Shown: positions 8,048 through 14,754 of the stretch, piece by piece
Layout: every line of letters begins with the position of its first letter
How positions within the stretch are numbered: the first letter of the stretch is position 1
Origin: JADJQU01 sp035490315
GTDB taxonomy: Bacteria; Planctomycetota; UBA1135; GCA-002686595
Reading direction: 5' to 3'
Length of the DNA stretch: 20,623 nucleotides
NCBI GenBank assembly: GCA_035490315.1
Contig: DATHET010000040.1
Coordinates: 1-20,623, forward strand
Program-made: the position numbers and the translations under genes
The notes under the pieces: generated by a model
Seen by the model: only the letters and a program-made list of their open reading frames with translations
The model's database searches: none
Told to the model about the DNA's origin: nothing

Positions 8048-8132
8048 GGCCCGAAAGGGCCGCAGGGCCGCCCAAACGGCCCCTGGTGTTCCGCCTGGAA
8101 CACGTCCGCGCGGCTCCAGAACCCCCGCGGAC
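8048..8132. repeat. Four consecutive hairpins, three of them directly abutting
   Basis: Hairpin 1: 8048-8061, 5-bp stem GGCCC/GGGCC closed by a GAAA tetraloop. Hairpin 2: 8063-8085, 8 bp with one bulged C and a CCCAAA loop. Hairpin 3: 8086-8103, perfect GTGTTCC/GGAACAC with loop GCCT. Hairpin 4: 8104-8132, perfect GTCCGCG/CGCGGAC with a 15-nt loop. Hairpins 2-4 abut with no spacer. Hairpin 3 is also a plausible protein-binding dyad. The GAAA loop favours RNA read on the plus strand, but direction is not proven. Confidence 0.55.
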
Positions 8133-8366
8133 ACCATGACTTTGCGCACTTCGGCTCGACTTCAAATCGCTCTGAGCTCGCAGGCGTGCGTGGAACGGGG
8201 AATCGAAACGGCGACGATCGTGTTGGGGAACCGGTCGACGTCTGATGTGAGGAGATCGCGTGCACCGGCTCCTGTGGGGACAGGGTTCGGCCGCAGGGAT
8301 CTGCAAAGATGCGCTCGCGCACGGTTTATGGGGATACGCCGCGCGCGTAGTGCGTTCCGCGACAAG

Positions 8367-8410
8367 GCTCGCAATGGGGAGTGCTCCGGTTCTGCCGAAG
8401 CAATGCGAGC
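8367..8410 (+). other. Compound hairpin, possible part of a plus-strand RNA
   Basis: The outer stem is GCTCGCA (8367-8373) with TGCGAGC (8404-8410). The inner stem is TGCT-c-CGG with CCG-a-AGCA around a TTCTG loop (8382-8402). A purine-rich asymmetric loop ATGGGGAG separates them. It lies 40 nt upstream of the terminator-like hairpin, which suggests one transcript. This is inference from complementarity only. Confidence 0.35.
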
Positions 8411-8450
8411 TGGCTTGACCTGACGCTTGCGTCGGGTTGCCCGCGGGACC

Positions 8451-8490
8451 GCGAGAGCACGAAGCCGCGCTTCGTGCTCTCGCTCTTTGT
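8451..8490 (+). terminator. Intrinsic terminator-like hairpin, 14-bp perfect stem
   Basis: GCGAGAGCACGAAG (8451-8464) pairs perfectly with 8470-8483 around a CCGCG loop, followed on the plus strand by TCTTTGT. On the minus strand the following sequence is GGTCCCGCGG, with no T-run. It therefore best fits termination of a plus-strand transcript, although the only adjacent upstream gene (the sigma factor, stop at 8519) is on the minus strand. It may also act for that gene in a U-run-independent way. Confidence 0.6.
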
Positions 8491-8518
8491 CTGGGGCAGT
8501 CGCGGGTCGCGGACGCGG

Positions 8519-9475
8519 CTACTTGCCGCCGTACTGCACGCGCAGGCGATCCTGCAGACGCTCGAGCAGCTTCGTGTGGATCTTGCACACGCGCGACTCG
8601 GAAAGGCTTTCGAGCTCGCCGATCTCGCGCATCGACAGCTCTTCCCAGTACTTGAGGTAGACGATGCGGTATTCCTGCTCGGAGAGCCGCTGGGCGACCA
8701 GGCGCAGCAGCTCCTCGCGCGACAGGCGCTCCTCCGGCGTGTCGTGGTGGGGATCCATCACCACGTCGAGCATCTCCACGTCGCCGCTCGACTCGCCCGT
8801 GGCCATGGTGTGGGCGCCGCTGGGCGCGCCGGGCAGGGCGACGGCGAAGAGCTGTCGGTACTCGCCCAGGCCGAGCTCGAGGGCGGCCGCGATCTCCGAC
8901 TCGCAGGGCTCGCCGCCCTTGGCCGCGCGCAGGCTCTCGACCACGCGCTTGTGGCGCTCGAGGCGCGTGCGCCAGGGTCTGGGCAGCCAGTCCTCGCTGC
9001 GCAGCTCGTCGAGCAGGGCGCCGCGGATGCGCAGCTCGCCGTAGGACTCGAAGCGCACGCCCATGCTCGGGTCGAAGCTCTCGATCGCCGCCATCAAGCC
9101 GAAATTAGCGGCGGTTCCGAGGTCGCCGCGGTCCACCGAGCGCGGCAATCGCACCGCGAAACGGCGCACGACGGTCTGGACCAGATCCTGATACGCCAGG
9201 GCCAGGGCGTTGCGCGGCCCGGGCGTTTTCGACTTTCGCCACTCGCGCCACAGGCGGCGCAATACTCCGGCTTTCTGCGCGGCGCGGGCGCGGATGCGGC
9301 GGCGCTCGCTCGCCAGCTCGCGCGTTTTTTTCGCTCCTCCACGCGCTTCGTCCGCTGCGCTGGCGCGCGCCGGCGCGCTCGACTGCTCCATGTGCGCGAC
9401 GCGTTTTCGCGTCGATGCGGGCCGCGCGAGCGTGAGCGTCGCGGGCTCTGGAGCGGTGTTGGACTGTGGATCCAT
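8519..9475 (-). CDS. RNA polymerase sigma factor, FliA/WhiG-like sigma-70 family
   Basis: A sigma-70 family protein of about 318 residues. Region 2 is at about 90-170: LALAYQDLVQTVVRRF, then DRGDLGTAANFGLMAAIESFDP, then MGVRFESYGELRIRGALLDELR, a hallmark of FliA/WhiG-type group 3 factors (FESYAxxRIRGAxLDxLR). Region 3 follows, and a region 4 helix-turn-helix closes the protein (LSEQEYRIVYLKYWEELSMREIG, then SESRVCKIHTKLLERL). Such factors control motility or developmental genes. An N-terminal basic, Ala-rich extension of about 85 residues precedes region 2. The start is uncertain: ATG at 9475 is chosen; ATG at 9391 (28 residues shorter) is equally possible and neither has a Shine-Dalgarno. 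No anti-sigma factor is adjacent. It lies 123 bp downstream of ybeY on the same strand. Confidence 0.88.
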   Translation of the reverse strand: MDPQSNTAPEPATLTLARPASTRKRVAHMEQSSAPARASAADEARGGAKKTRELASERRRIRARAAQKAGVLRRLWREWRKSKTPGPRNALALAYQDLVQTVVRRFAVRLPRSVDRGDLGTAANFGLMAAIESFDPSMGVRFESYGELRIRGALLDELRSEDWLPRPWRTRLERHKRVVESLRAAKGGEPCESEIAAALELGLGEYRQLFAVALPGAPSGAHTMATGESSGDVEMLDVVMDPHHDTPEERLSREELLRLVAQRLSEQEYRIVYLKYWEELSMREIGELESLSESRVCKIHTKLLERLQDRLRVQYGGK

Positions 9476-9598
9476 GCGTGATGAGCTGGGGACTGGCTGC
9501 GTCAGTGCACCTGCGAGAGTCCAGGTTGTGACGGATCGCCGCGGCCAGTGCAAGTGTCAATCGGGCGAATTCACGAACGCGATCGGAGCGCGCGGCGC

Positions 9599-10150
9599 TC
9601 ACTCGAACGGCGTCGGATCGTCCTCGAATCCCAATCCGGCGAGCACCGCGCGTTCCGCCGAGCGCATCTTCGCTCGCGCGCGCGCGCCGTGATCGTCGAA
9701 GCCGCACAGGTGCAGACAGCCGTGCACCAGGTACAGCGCGAGCTCGCGCTCGACGCGCACTCCGCGCCGGCGCGCGACAGCCGCGGCGCGCTGCACGGAG
9801 ATGTACAGCTCGCCCGCCGGACCGCCGCCCTCGCCCGACAGGTCGAAGCTGATCACGTCGGTTGGACGCCCGTCGCCGAGCCAGCGACCGTGCATGCGCG
9901 CCAGCGCCTTGTCGGTGACGAAGACCACGGCGATCGGAAGACCGGCGCGCTCGCCGTGGTGAAGTGCTGCTCGCGCGATGCGGCGGACGGCCCGGTCGGA
10001 CAGCGGATGCTTCGCCGTGGACCAGGAAATCTCGACCGGACCCGCGGCCGAGCGAGGTGATTTCGCCAACGACAAGGCCGATTTCTCATGGGGCGGTGCC
10101 GACTTCTTCAGGCGCGACACCGACGCATCCACGGACGGACGCTTCCTCAA
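9599..10150 (-). CDS. ybeY: Endoribonuclease YbeY (16S rRNA maturation)
   Basis: A zinc-dependent single-strand endoribonuclease involved in 16S rRNA 3' maturation and ribosome quality control. The metal site HGCLHLCGFDDH (143-154) is the HGxLHLxGxD(D)H motif, and the family segments GDGRPTDVISFDL and GELYISV precede it. At 183 residues it is somewhat longer than usual; the first 40 residues have no family character. The apparent start is TTG at 10150, overlapping the phoH stop as TTGA, an arrangement typical of translational coupling; a GTG six codons later is an alternative. Its position directly after phoH is a widely conserved gene order and supports both assignments. Confidence 0.92.
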   Translation of the reverse strand: MRKRPSVDASVSRLKKSAPPHEKSALSLAKSPRSAAGPVEISWSTAKHPLSDRAVRRIARAALHHGERAGLPIAVVFVTDKALARMHGRWLGDGRPTDVISFDLSGEGGGPAGELYISVQRAAAVARRRGVRVERELALYLVHGCLHLCGFDDHGARARAKMRSAERAVLAGLGFEDDPTPFE

Positions 10151-11280
10151 GCCGGCGGACTCTCATCGTAGAGACCGCGGGCGGGGCTCTCGTAGGCGCG
10201 CACGATCTGCTCGACCAGGGGATGGCGGCAGACGTCCTTGACCGTGAACTCGGTCACGCCGACGTCGGCGAAGCCCTGCAGGCGCGCGACGGCGTCGGCC
10301 AGGCCGGAGCGCTGGCCGCGCTCGAGGTCGGTCTGCGAAGGATCGCCGGTGACGACCATCTTCGAGCCCTCGCCCAGGCGCGTCAGGAACATTTTCATCT
10401 GCGGCAAGGTCGTGTTCTGGGCTTCGTCGAGGATCACGAAGGCGTTGCTCAAGGTCCGGCCGCGCATGTACGCCAGGGGAGCGACCTCGATCACGCCGGA
10501 TTCCTCGAGCCTTTGGATGTCCTCGACCTCGACCAGGTCGCGCAGCGCGTCGTACACCGGGCGCAGGTAAGGATCGAGCTTGGCCTGCAGGTCGCCCGGC
10601 AGGAAACCGAGATGCTCGCCAGCTTCGACCACCGGGCGGGTCATCACCAGGCGGCGCACTTCTCCCGCGCGCAGGGCGCGCACGGCCGCGGCGACCGCGA
10701 GGTAGGTCTTGCCGGTTCCCGCGGCGCCGATCCCGAACACGAGACTGCGCTTCTGGATCTGCTCGAGGTAGCGGCGCTGATGCTCGCCGCGCGGCTCGAA
10801 GGGCCGCATCGCGAGGGCGCCGACGCGCATCATCGAGCTGCCGATGCCGGGGCTGGTCATCGCGCCGAGCGAAGCGCGCACGCCCGCGCCCATCGCATTG
10901 CCGCGCCGCTCGCTGAAGCCAGAGTTGCGCGCGGGACCGCCGGCGCTGCGCGCGCCACCGTAGGAAGTCTTCGACAGGAGCCGCACACCGCCGACCGAGG
11001 GATTCATTTCACTCGGAGCGGGCACGCCGTCCCCCATCAGGATCGCCTCGGCTTCCTTGGGCTCGAGGTCGCGGCCCTTGCGCAGCTTGCCCAGCAGATG
11101 ATCGACGCGGCGGCGCGCTTCGGCGACCTGCTCGTCCGCGCCTTTCAGACGCAGGTTTCCGTTGCGCGTGAAGATCTCGATGTCCAGCGCCTGGCGCAGG
11201 AGCTTCGCATGCCGGTCGTAGGGCCCGAGCACGAGAATCGCTTCCTCGTGGGAGCGCAGGGGAATCGTCACTTCTGCCAA
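10147..11280 (-). CDS. PhoH/YbeZ family ATPase
   Basis: A cytoplasmic P-loop ATPase of the PhoH-like family, thought to act with YbeY in RNA metabolism. The N-terminal part (about 10-80) includes GNLRLKGADEQVAEARRRVDHLL, the KH-like segment of the family. The ATPase domain (about 165-370) has Walker A GAAGTGKT (185-192), VMTRPVVEAGEHLGFLPGDL, Walker B VILDEAQN (D285) and VVTGDPSQTDL. Between them, residues about 88-160 are a Gly/Ser/Met-rich linker that makes the protein (377 residues) longer than typical members. The start is uncertain: TTG at 11280 is the first possible codon after an in-frame TAA at 11284-11286, and GTG at 11271 is a good alternative. The stop overlaps ybeY. Confidence 0.93.
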   Translation of the reverse strand: MAEVTIPLRSHEEAILVLGPYDRHAKLLRQALDIEIFTRNGNLRLKGADEQVAEARRRVDHLLGKLRKGRDLEPKEAEAILMGDGVPAPSEMNPSVGGVRLLSKTSYGGARSAGGPARNSGFSERRGNAMGAGVRASLGAMTSPGIGSSMMRVGALAMRPFEPRGEHQRRYLEQIQKRSLVFGIGAAGTGKTYLAVAAAVRALRAGEVRRLVMTRPVVEAGEHLGFLPGDLQAKLDPYLRPVYDALRDLVEVEDIQRLEESGVIEVAPLAYMRGRTLSNAFVILDEAQNTTLPQMKMFLTRLGEGSKMVVTGDPSQTDLERGQRSGLADAVARLQGFADVGVTEFTVKDVCRHPLVEQIVRAYESPARGLYDESPPA

Positions 11281-11389
11281 GGATTACTCATGCGTTTCGA
11301 GGCCGTTGTTGGTTCGAGCCAGAGACCCGAGGATCGACCACCCGGGCCCGCGGCGCAAGAGGTTCCGCGCGAAGTGGACGGAATCGGCT
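11281..11389 (-). other. Intergenic spacer cdsA-phoH with a possible 7-codon leader
   Basis: 109 bp between the cdsA stop and the phoH start. ATG at 11291-11289 opens a 7-codon frame (MSNPWQK) whose TGA stop (11270-11268) overlaps GTG codon 4 of phoH as GTGA. No Shine-Dalgarno precedes it. No terminator or promoter is recognisable. Confidence 0.3.
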
Positions 11390-12460
11390 TCACGCCGAAA
11401 GGAACAGCGGCCAGACCACCAGGGCGGTCGGCACGCTGAACAGCAGGCTGTCGACCACGTCGAGCACGCCCCCCGACGGACCGAGCCAGCTCGAGGAGTC
11501 CTTCACCCGCGTGCGGCGCTTGACCCAGGACTCGAAGAGATCGCCGGCTTGCGAGGCGATGTTGATGAAGGCGCCGACCAGGGCGCCGTTCAGGATGGTC
11601 GCGGGCAACATGTCCATCCAGGCGAGGCCGGCGCCCATGGCGACGCCCGCGATGAAGGAGCTGACGCATCCCGCCGTGGTCTTGCCCGGGCTCAGCGACG
11701 GGAAGGGATGGGAGCGGCCGATCGCGTTGCCGACGTAGTAGCCCGCCACGTCGCCGATCTTCGAGAGCAGGATCAGGCTGACCACGCCGCTGACTCCCCA
11801 CAGCCGATCGATCTGCGCCAGGGCCGGCAGCGGCACGCCGATCCAGACGGCGAGGCCGACGCTGATCGCCAGATCGAGGCGCTTTTGCGGGCTTCGATCC
11901 ACGACGGAAGCGACCAGAAGCGCGAGTCCCGCGAGACCTCCGAAGACGGGCAGGACGTCGAAGGGACGCATGTCGTGCTCGTCGAGCCAGCCGAAGGCGC
12001 CGACCAGGACGGCGCACAGCGCGAGGATCAGGAGCTGACGCGCGAGCTTGAACCTGGCGAGACCGCGCGTCAGCGCGTGCACGAGCGCCGCGAGGGAAAT
12101 GGCGACGAGGATCTCGAGGGCGAGCTGTGCCCAGGGCCCCTCACTCGGCGGCCGCTGGATGCAGGCGAACTCGACCAAAGTCACGCCGACCAGCGGAACG
12201 ATCAGGATCACCGGCAAGGCGCGCAGGAACAGCGTGCCCATCAGCGAGGCCTCGATCATCCCGAGCAGGGCGACGAAGGAGCCGACGATGAGCAGCGGCG
12301 TCGCGTCGCCGAAGCGGTTGGTGAACCAGAGGATCGCGGCGCAGGCGACTCCCAGACCCGTGCCGAACAGCGTGCGCTTCAAGATCCGCGCGCGCTTGGA
12401 AGGCAGCGGCGCCGCCGCGCTCGCGGATTTCTCGGGCTCCTGTTGGGTCGAACCGGCCAT
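11390..12460 (-). CDS. cdsA: Phosphatidate cytidylyltransferase
   Basis: An integral membrane enzyme making CDP-diacylglycerol from phosphatidic acid and CTP, the branch point to phospholipids. The 356-residue protein is almost entirely hydrophobic helices from about residue 32, after a charged N-terminal tail. Family features are SKIGDVAGYYVGNAIG (233-248), the SPGKTTAG segment (257-264) and the C-terminal signature beginning KRRTRVKDSSSWL (314-326). Within the signature the usual GHGG reads GPSGG and DRxDS reads DVVDS; the two aspartates (334 and 337) and the KD pair (320-321) are kept. It follows uppS by 9 bp, the common uppS-cdsA order in bacteria. Confidence 0.93.
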   Translation of the reverse strand: MAGSTQQEPEKSASAAAPLPSKRARILKRTLFGTGLGVACAAILWFTNRFGDATPLLIVGSFVALLGMIEASLMGTLFLRALPVILIVPLVGVTLVEFACIQRPPSEGPWAQLALEILVAISLAALVHALTRGLARFKLARQLLILALCAVLVGAFGWLDEHDMRPFDVLPVFGGLAGLALLVASVVDRSPQKRLDLAISVGLAVWIGVPLPALAQIDRLWGVSGVVSLILLSKIGDVAGYYVGNAIGRSHPFPSLSPGKTTAGCVSSFIAGVAMGAGLAWMDMLPATILNGALVGAFINIASQAGDLFESWVKRRTRVKDSSSWLGPSGGVLDVVDSLLFSVPTALVVWPLFLSA

Positions 12461-12469
12461 GCCGACCGA

Positions 12470-13303
12470 TTAGGCGCGCTCGCGGTCGCTGGAGAGCCGG
12501 CCGGTGAACTTGGGCGCGGGCGCCGTGTCGCTGATCAGGCCGCCGAACTTGCGCACCCGGCCGGCGTAATCGCGCAGGGCGGCGTGCAGCTGGGGCGTGC
12601 GGAAGGCGGGCCAGCATTCCTCGGCGATGTAGATCTCGGAGTAGGAGATCTGCCACAGGAGGAAATTCGACACGCGCATTTCTCCCGCGGTGCGGATCAG
12701 GAGATCGGGATCGGGCGTGCTCGGATCGTAGAGGTAGCGGCGCAGCGTCTCCTCGTCGACCTGCTCGGGATTGAGCGCGCCGCTCTGCGCATCGCGGACC
12801 ACGCTCTTGAGCGCGTCGGCGAGCTCGCTGCGCGATCCGTACGAAAGCGCGAGGCGCAGGAGCATGCCGTTGGAACCCGCGGTCAGCTTTTCGGTCTCCG
12901 CCAGCGCAGTGCGCGCGTCGTCGGGCAGAGTGTCGATGCGGCCGATGCCGAGCAGGCGCACGCCGTTGCGCAACAGGGTCGGCCGCTCCTGGATCAGGAA
13001 CCTGCGCAGGAGCCGCATCAGGTAGCGCACCTCGAGGCTCGGCCGCTTCCAGTTCTCGACCGAAAAAGCGTAGAGCGTCAGCGAGCGCACGCCCATGCGC
13101 GCGCACTCGGTGGTGATCTCGCGCACGCTGGCGATGCCTTCGCGATGGCCCCAGATCCGGCGCATGCCGCGCTGCTGCGCCCAACGGCCGTTGCCGTCCA
13201 TGATCACCGCGATGTGCTCGGGAAACGCGCCGCCGAAATCCGGACGCGAGACCTCGGGCCGCGCCTTCAGGTCTTCCTTGGAGCGATCGTGGTCACTGGC
13301 CAT
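12470..13303 (-). CDS. uppS: Di-trans,poly-cis-undecaprenyl-diphosphate synthase (isoprenyl transferase)
   Basis: This cis-prenyltransferase adds isopentenyl units to farnesyl diphosphate to make undecaprenyl diphosphate, the lipid carrier for peptidoglycan and polysaccharide export. Of 277 residues, the diagnostic ones are HIAVIMDGNGRWA with catalytic D36, the GHREG motif, LYAFSVENWKRP, DLLIRTAGEMRVSNFLLWQ and YSEIYIAEECWPAF. A 30-residue charged N-terminal tail precedes the domain. The ATG at 13303 is 4 bp after the purA stop, so the two are almost certainly in one transcript; no Shine-Dalgarno is visible. Confidence 0.96.
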   Translation of the reverse strand: MASDHDRSKEDLKARPEVSRPDFGGAFPEHIAVIMDGNGRWAQQRGMRRIWGHREGIASVREITTECARMGVRSLTLYAFSVENWKRPSLEVRYLMRLLRRFLIQERPTLLRNGVRLLGIGRIDTLPDDARTALAETEKLTAGSNGMLLRLALSYGSRSELADALKSVVRDAQSGALNPEQVDEETLRRYLYDPSTPDPDLLIRTAGEMRVSNFLLWQISYSEIYIAEECWPAFRTPQLHAALRDYAGRVRKFGGLISDTAPAPKFTGRLSSDRERA

Positions 13304-13307
13304 GGAA

Positions 13308-14621
13308 CTAACGAGCGGTCGCGTGGGCGCGAGGGCTCGTCGACTGGCGCGCGATCACCTGGTCGCGCTCGGGTCCGACGGAGAGCATCTCGATCGGCAC
13401 GCCGATCAGCTGCTCGACCGCTTCCACGTAGTCGCGGCAGCGCTGCGGCAGGCGCTCGTACTGGCGCACGGCGGTGATGTCCTCGGTCCAGCCCGGAAAT
13501 TCGTCGTAGACGACTTCGAGATCCTCGATGCCCGACAGGGCGGCGGGATATTCGTCGTAGCTCTGCGAGCCGACGCGGTACGAGACGCCGACGGGGATCG
13601 ATTCGAATCCGCTGAGCACGTCGAGGTTGGTCATGATCCAGGAGTCCGCGCCGTTCCAACCCAGGGTGTAGCGCATCTGCGGAGCGTCGAGCCAGCCGCA
13701 GCGCCGCGGTCTGCCGGTGGTCGCGCCGTATTCGTTGCCCGCGCTGCGGATGCGCTCGCCGAGCTCGCCGTGCTGCTCGGAAGGGAAGGGGCCTTCGCCG
13801 ACGCGCGTGCAATACGCCTTGGCGATGCCGATCGCGCGCTCGATCCAGCGCGCGGGAAAACCCGCGCCCGCCGGGACGCCGTCGACGCCGGTGTTCGAGG
13901 AAGTCACGAACGGATACGTGCCGTGATCGATGTCGAGCATCGCGCCCTGCGCGCCTTCGAACAGGATGCGCCGTCCATCGCGGTACGCGGCGCGCACTTC
14001 CGCGCCGGTGTCGCCCACGAAGGGCGCGAGCTCGCTGGCCAGGGTCGTGTAGCGCGCGAGCTGCTGCTCCAGGTCGAGCTCGGCCTCGCCGTGCACCTGA
14101 CGGATCAGCGCGTTCTTCTCGGCGAGTGCCGCGCGCAGCCGTGCCCGCGCGTGCTCGCGCTCGAGCAGATCGCTGACGCGCAATCCCGTGCGCGCCGCCT
14201 TGTCGGCGTAGCAAGGACCGATGCCGCGTCCGGTGGTCCCGATGCGCCCGTCGCCGCGCCAGCGCTCCGCGGCCTGGTCGATGCGGCGGTGGTGCTCGAA
14301 GATCACATGCGCGCTCGAGGACAGGCGCAGGTTGCTGCCGTCGACGCGCACACCGCGCTTGCGCAGGCCCTCGACCTCCTCGAGGAACTTGAGCGGGTCG
14401 ACGGCCACGCCGTTGCCGATCACGTTGAGCTTGCCGGGGTGCAGGATTCCCGACGGAATCAGGTGCAGCACGTACTTCTGCCCCGAGACCACCACGGTGT
14501 GGCCCGCGTTGGCGCCGCCCTGGTAGCGAACGACCACGTCGGCCTCGCCTGCCATGCGGTCGATGATCTTGCCTTTCCCCTCGTCGCCCCACTGGGCACC
14601 GAACACGCTGACGGCGGGCAT
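13308..14621 (-). CDS. purA: Adenylosuccinate synthetase
   Basis: Catalyses GTP-dependent ligation of IMP and aspartate to adenylosuccinate, the first committed step to AMP. At 437 residues it has the usual length. The GTP/phosphate loop FGAQWGDEGKGK (7-18) with D13, GGANAGHT with H41, GTTGRGIGPCYADK, FEGAQGAMLDIDHGTYPFVTSSN and the C-terminal GWNGADSWI segment are all intact. The start at 14621 (MPAVSVFG) puts the GTP-binding strand right at the N-terminus as in known PurA; an in-frame extension to 14678 lacks support. The ATG is 100 bp inside the flanking insertion sequence, so the native promoter or readthrough from hyuB may have been disrupted. It begins the run purA-uppS-cdsA-phoH-ybeY. 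Confidence 0.97.
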   Translation of the reverse strand: MPAVSVFGAQWGDEGKGKIIDRMAGEADVVVRYQGGANAGHTVVVSGQKYVLHLIPSGILHPGKLNVIGNGVAVDPLKFLEEVEGLRKRGVRVDGSNLRLSSSAHVIFEHHRRIDQAAERWRGDGRIGTTGRGIGPCYADKAARTGLRVSDLLEREHARARLRAALAEKNALIRQVHGEAELDLEQQLARYTTLASELAPFVGDTGAEVRAAYRDGRRILFEGAQGAMLDIDHGTYPFVTSSNTGVDGVPAGAGFPARWIERAIGIAKAYCTRVGEGPFPSEQHGELGERIRSAGNEYGATTGRPRRCGWLDAPQMRYTLGWNGADSWIMTNLDVLSGFESIPVGVSYRVGSQSYDEYPAALSGIEDLEVVYDEFPGWTEDITAVRQYERLPQRCRDYVEAVEQLIGVPIEMLSVGPERDQVIARQSTSPRAHATAR

Positions 14622-14721
14622 TCTGATTCTTTTCGGGTTGTCGAGGGCGAGGCGGAAAGGCGGCTCGAGTACAGGCAAACCGCAGCGCGAATTCTCGCGC
14701 CGGGCGGCGGGAGCGGCAAGC

Positions 14722-14751
14722 GCTTTTCGAGATACTGCCCCGCATCGCTGT
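14722..14751. repeat. Terminal inverted repeat, transposase-3' side
   Basis: Pairs with 15831-15860, with mismatches only at the first and fifth positions. It carries the last bases after the transposase stop. Confidence 0.85.
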
Positions 14752-14754
14752 TCA

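Larger units (their letters stand above)
7902..8518. other. 617-bp gene-free region with multiple inverted repeats
   Basis: No reading frame here has protein-like composition; the open frames are Arg/Ala/Ser/Pro-rich shadows. The sequence looks less GC-rich than its neighbours by eye. It contains four hairpins in a row (8048-8132), a small CCTGT/ACAGG hairpin (8271-8284), a compound hairpin (8367-8410) and a 14-bp terminator-like hairpin (8451-8483). The motif TGGGGA recurs four times between 8223 and 8381. No tRNA, RNase P, tmRNA or SRP RNA signature was recognised. It could encode a small structured RNA, carry the 5' leader of the IscU-like gene, or both. Confidence 0.6.

Noticed and set aside
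7902..8518. Known structured RNA (RNase P, tmRNA, SRP, 6S) or tRNA
   Set aside because: None of the conserved core motifs of these RNAs was found on either strand; only novel hairpins are visible.
8016..8588. Minus-strand frame of 190 codons in the gene-free region
   Set aside because: Ser/Arg/Ala/Pro-rich, no recognisable fold, and it overlaps the sigma-factor gene and strong hairpins.
14622..14678. N-terminal extension of PurA by 19 residues
   Set aside because: The GTP-binding strand of PurA starts at MPAVSVFG; the extra residues have no counterpart in the family.
14712..14721. Target-site duplication of the insertion sequence
   Set aside because: The flanks AGCGGCAAGC and CGCAACTCCC share only a GCAA tetranucleotide at different offsets; not convincing.
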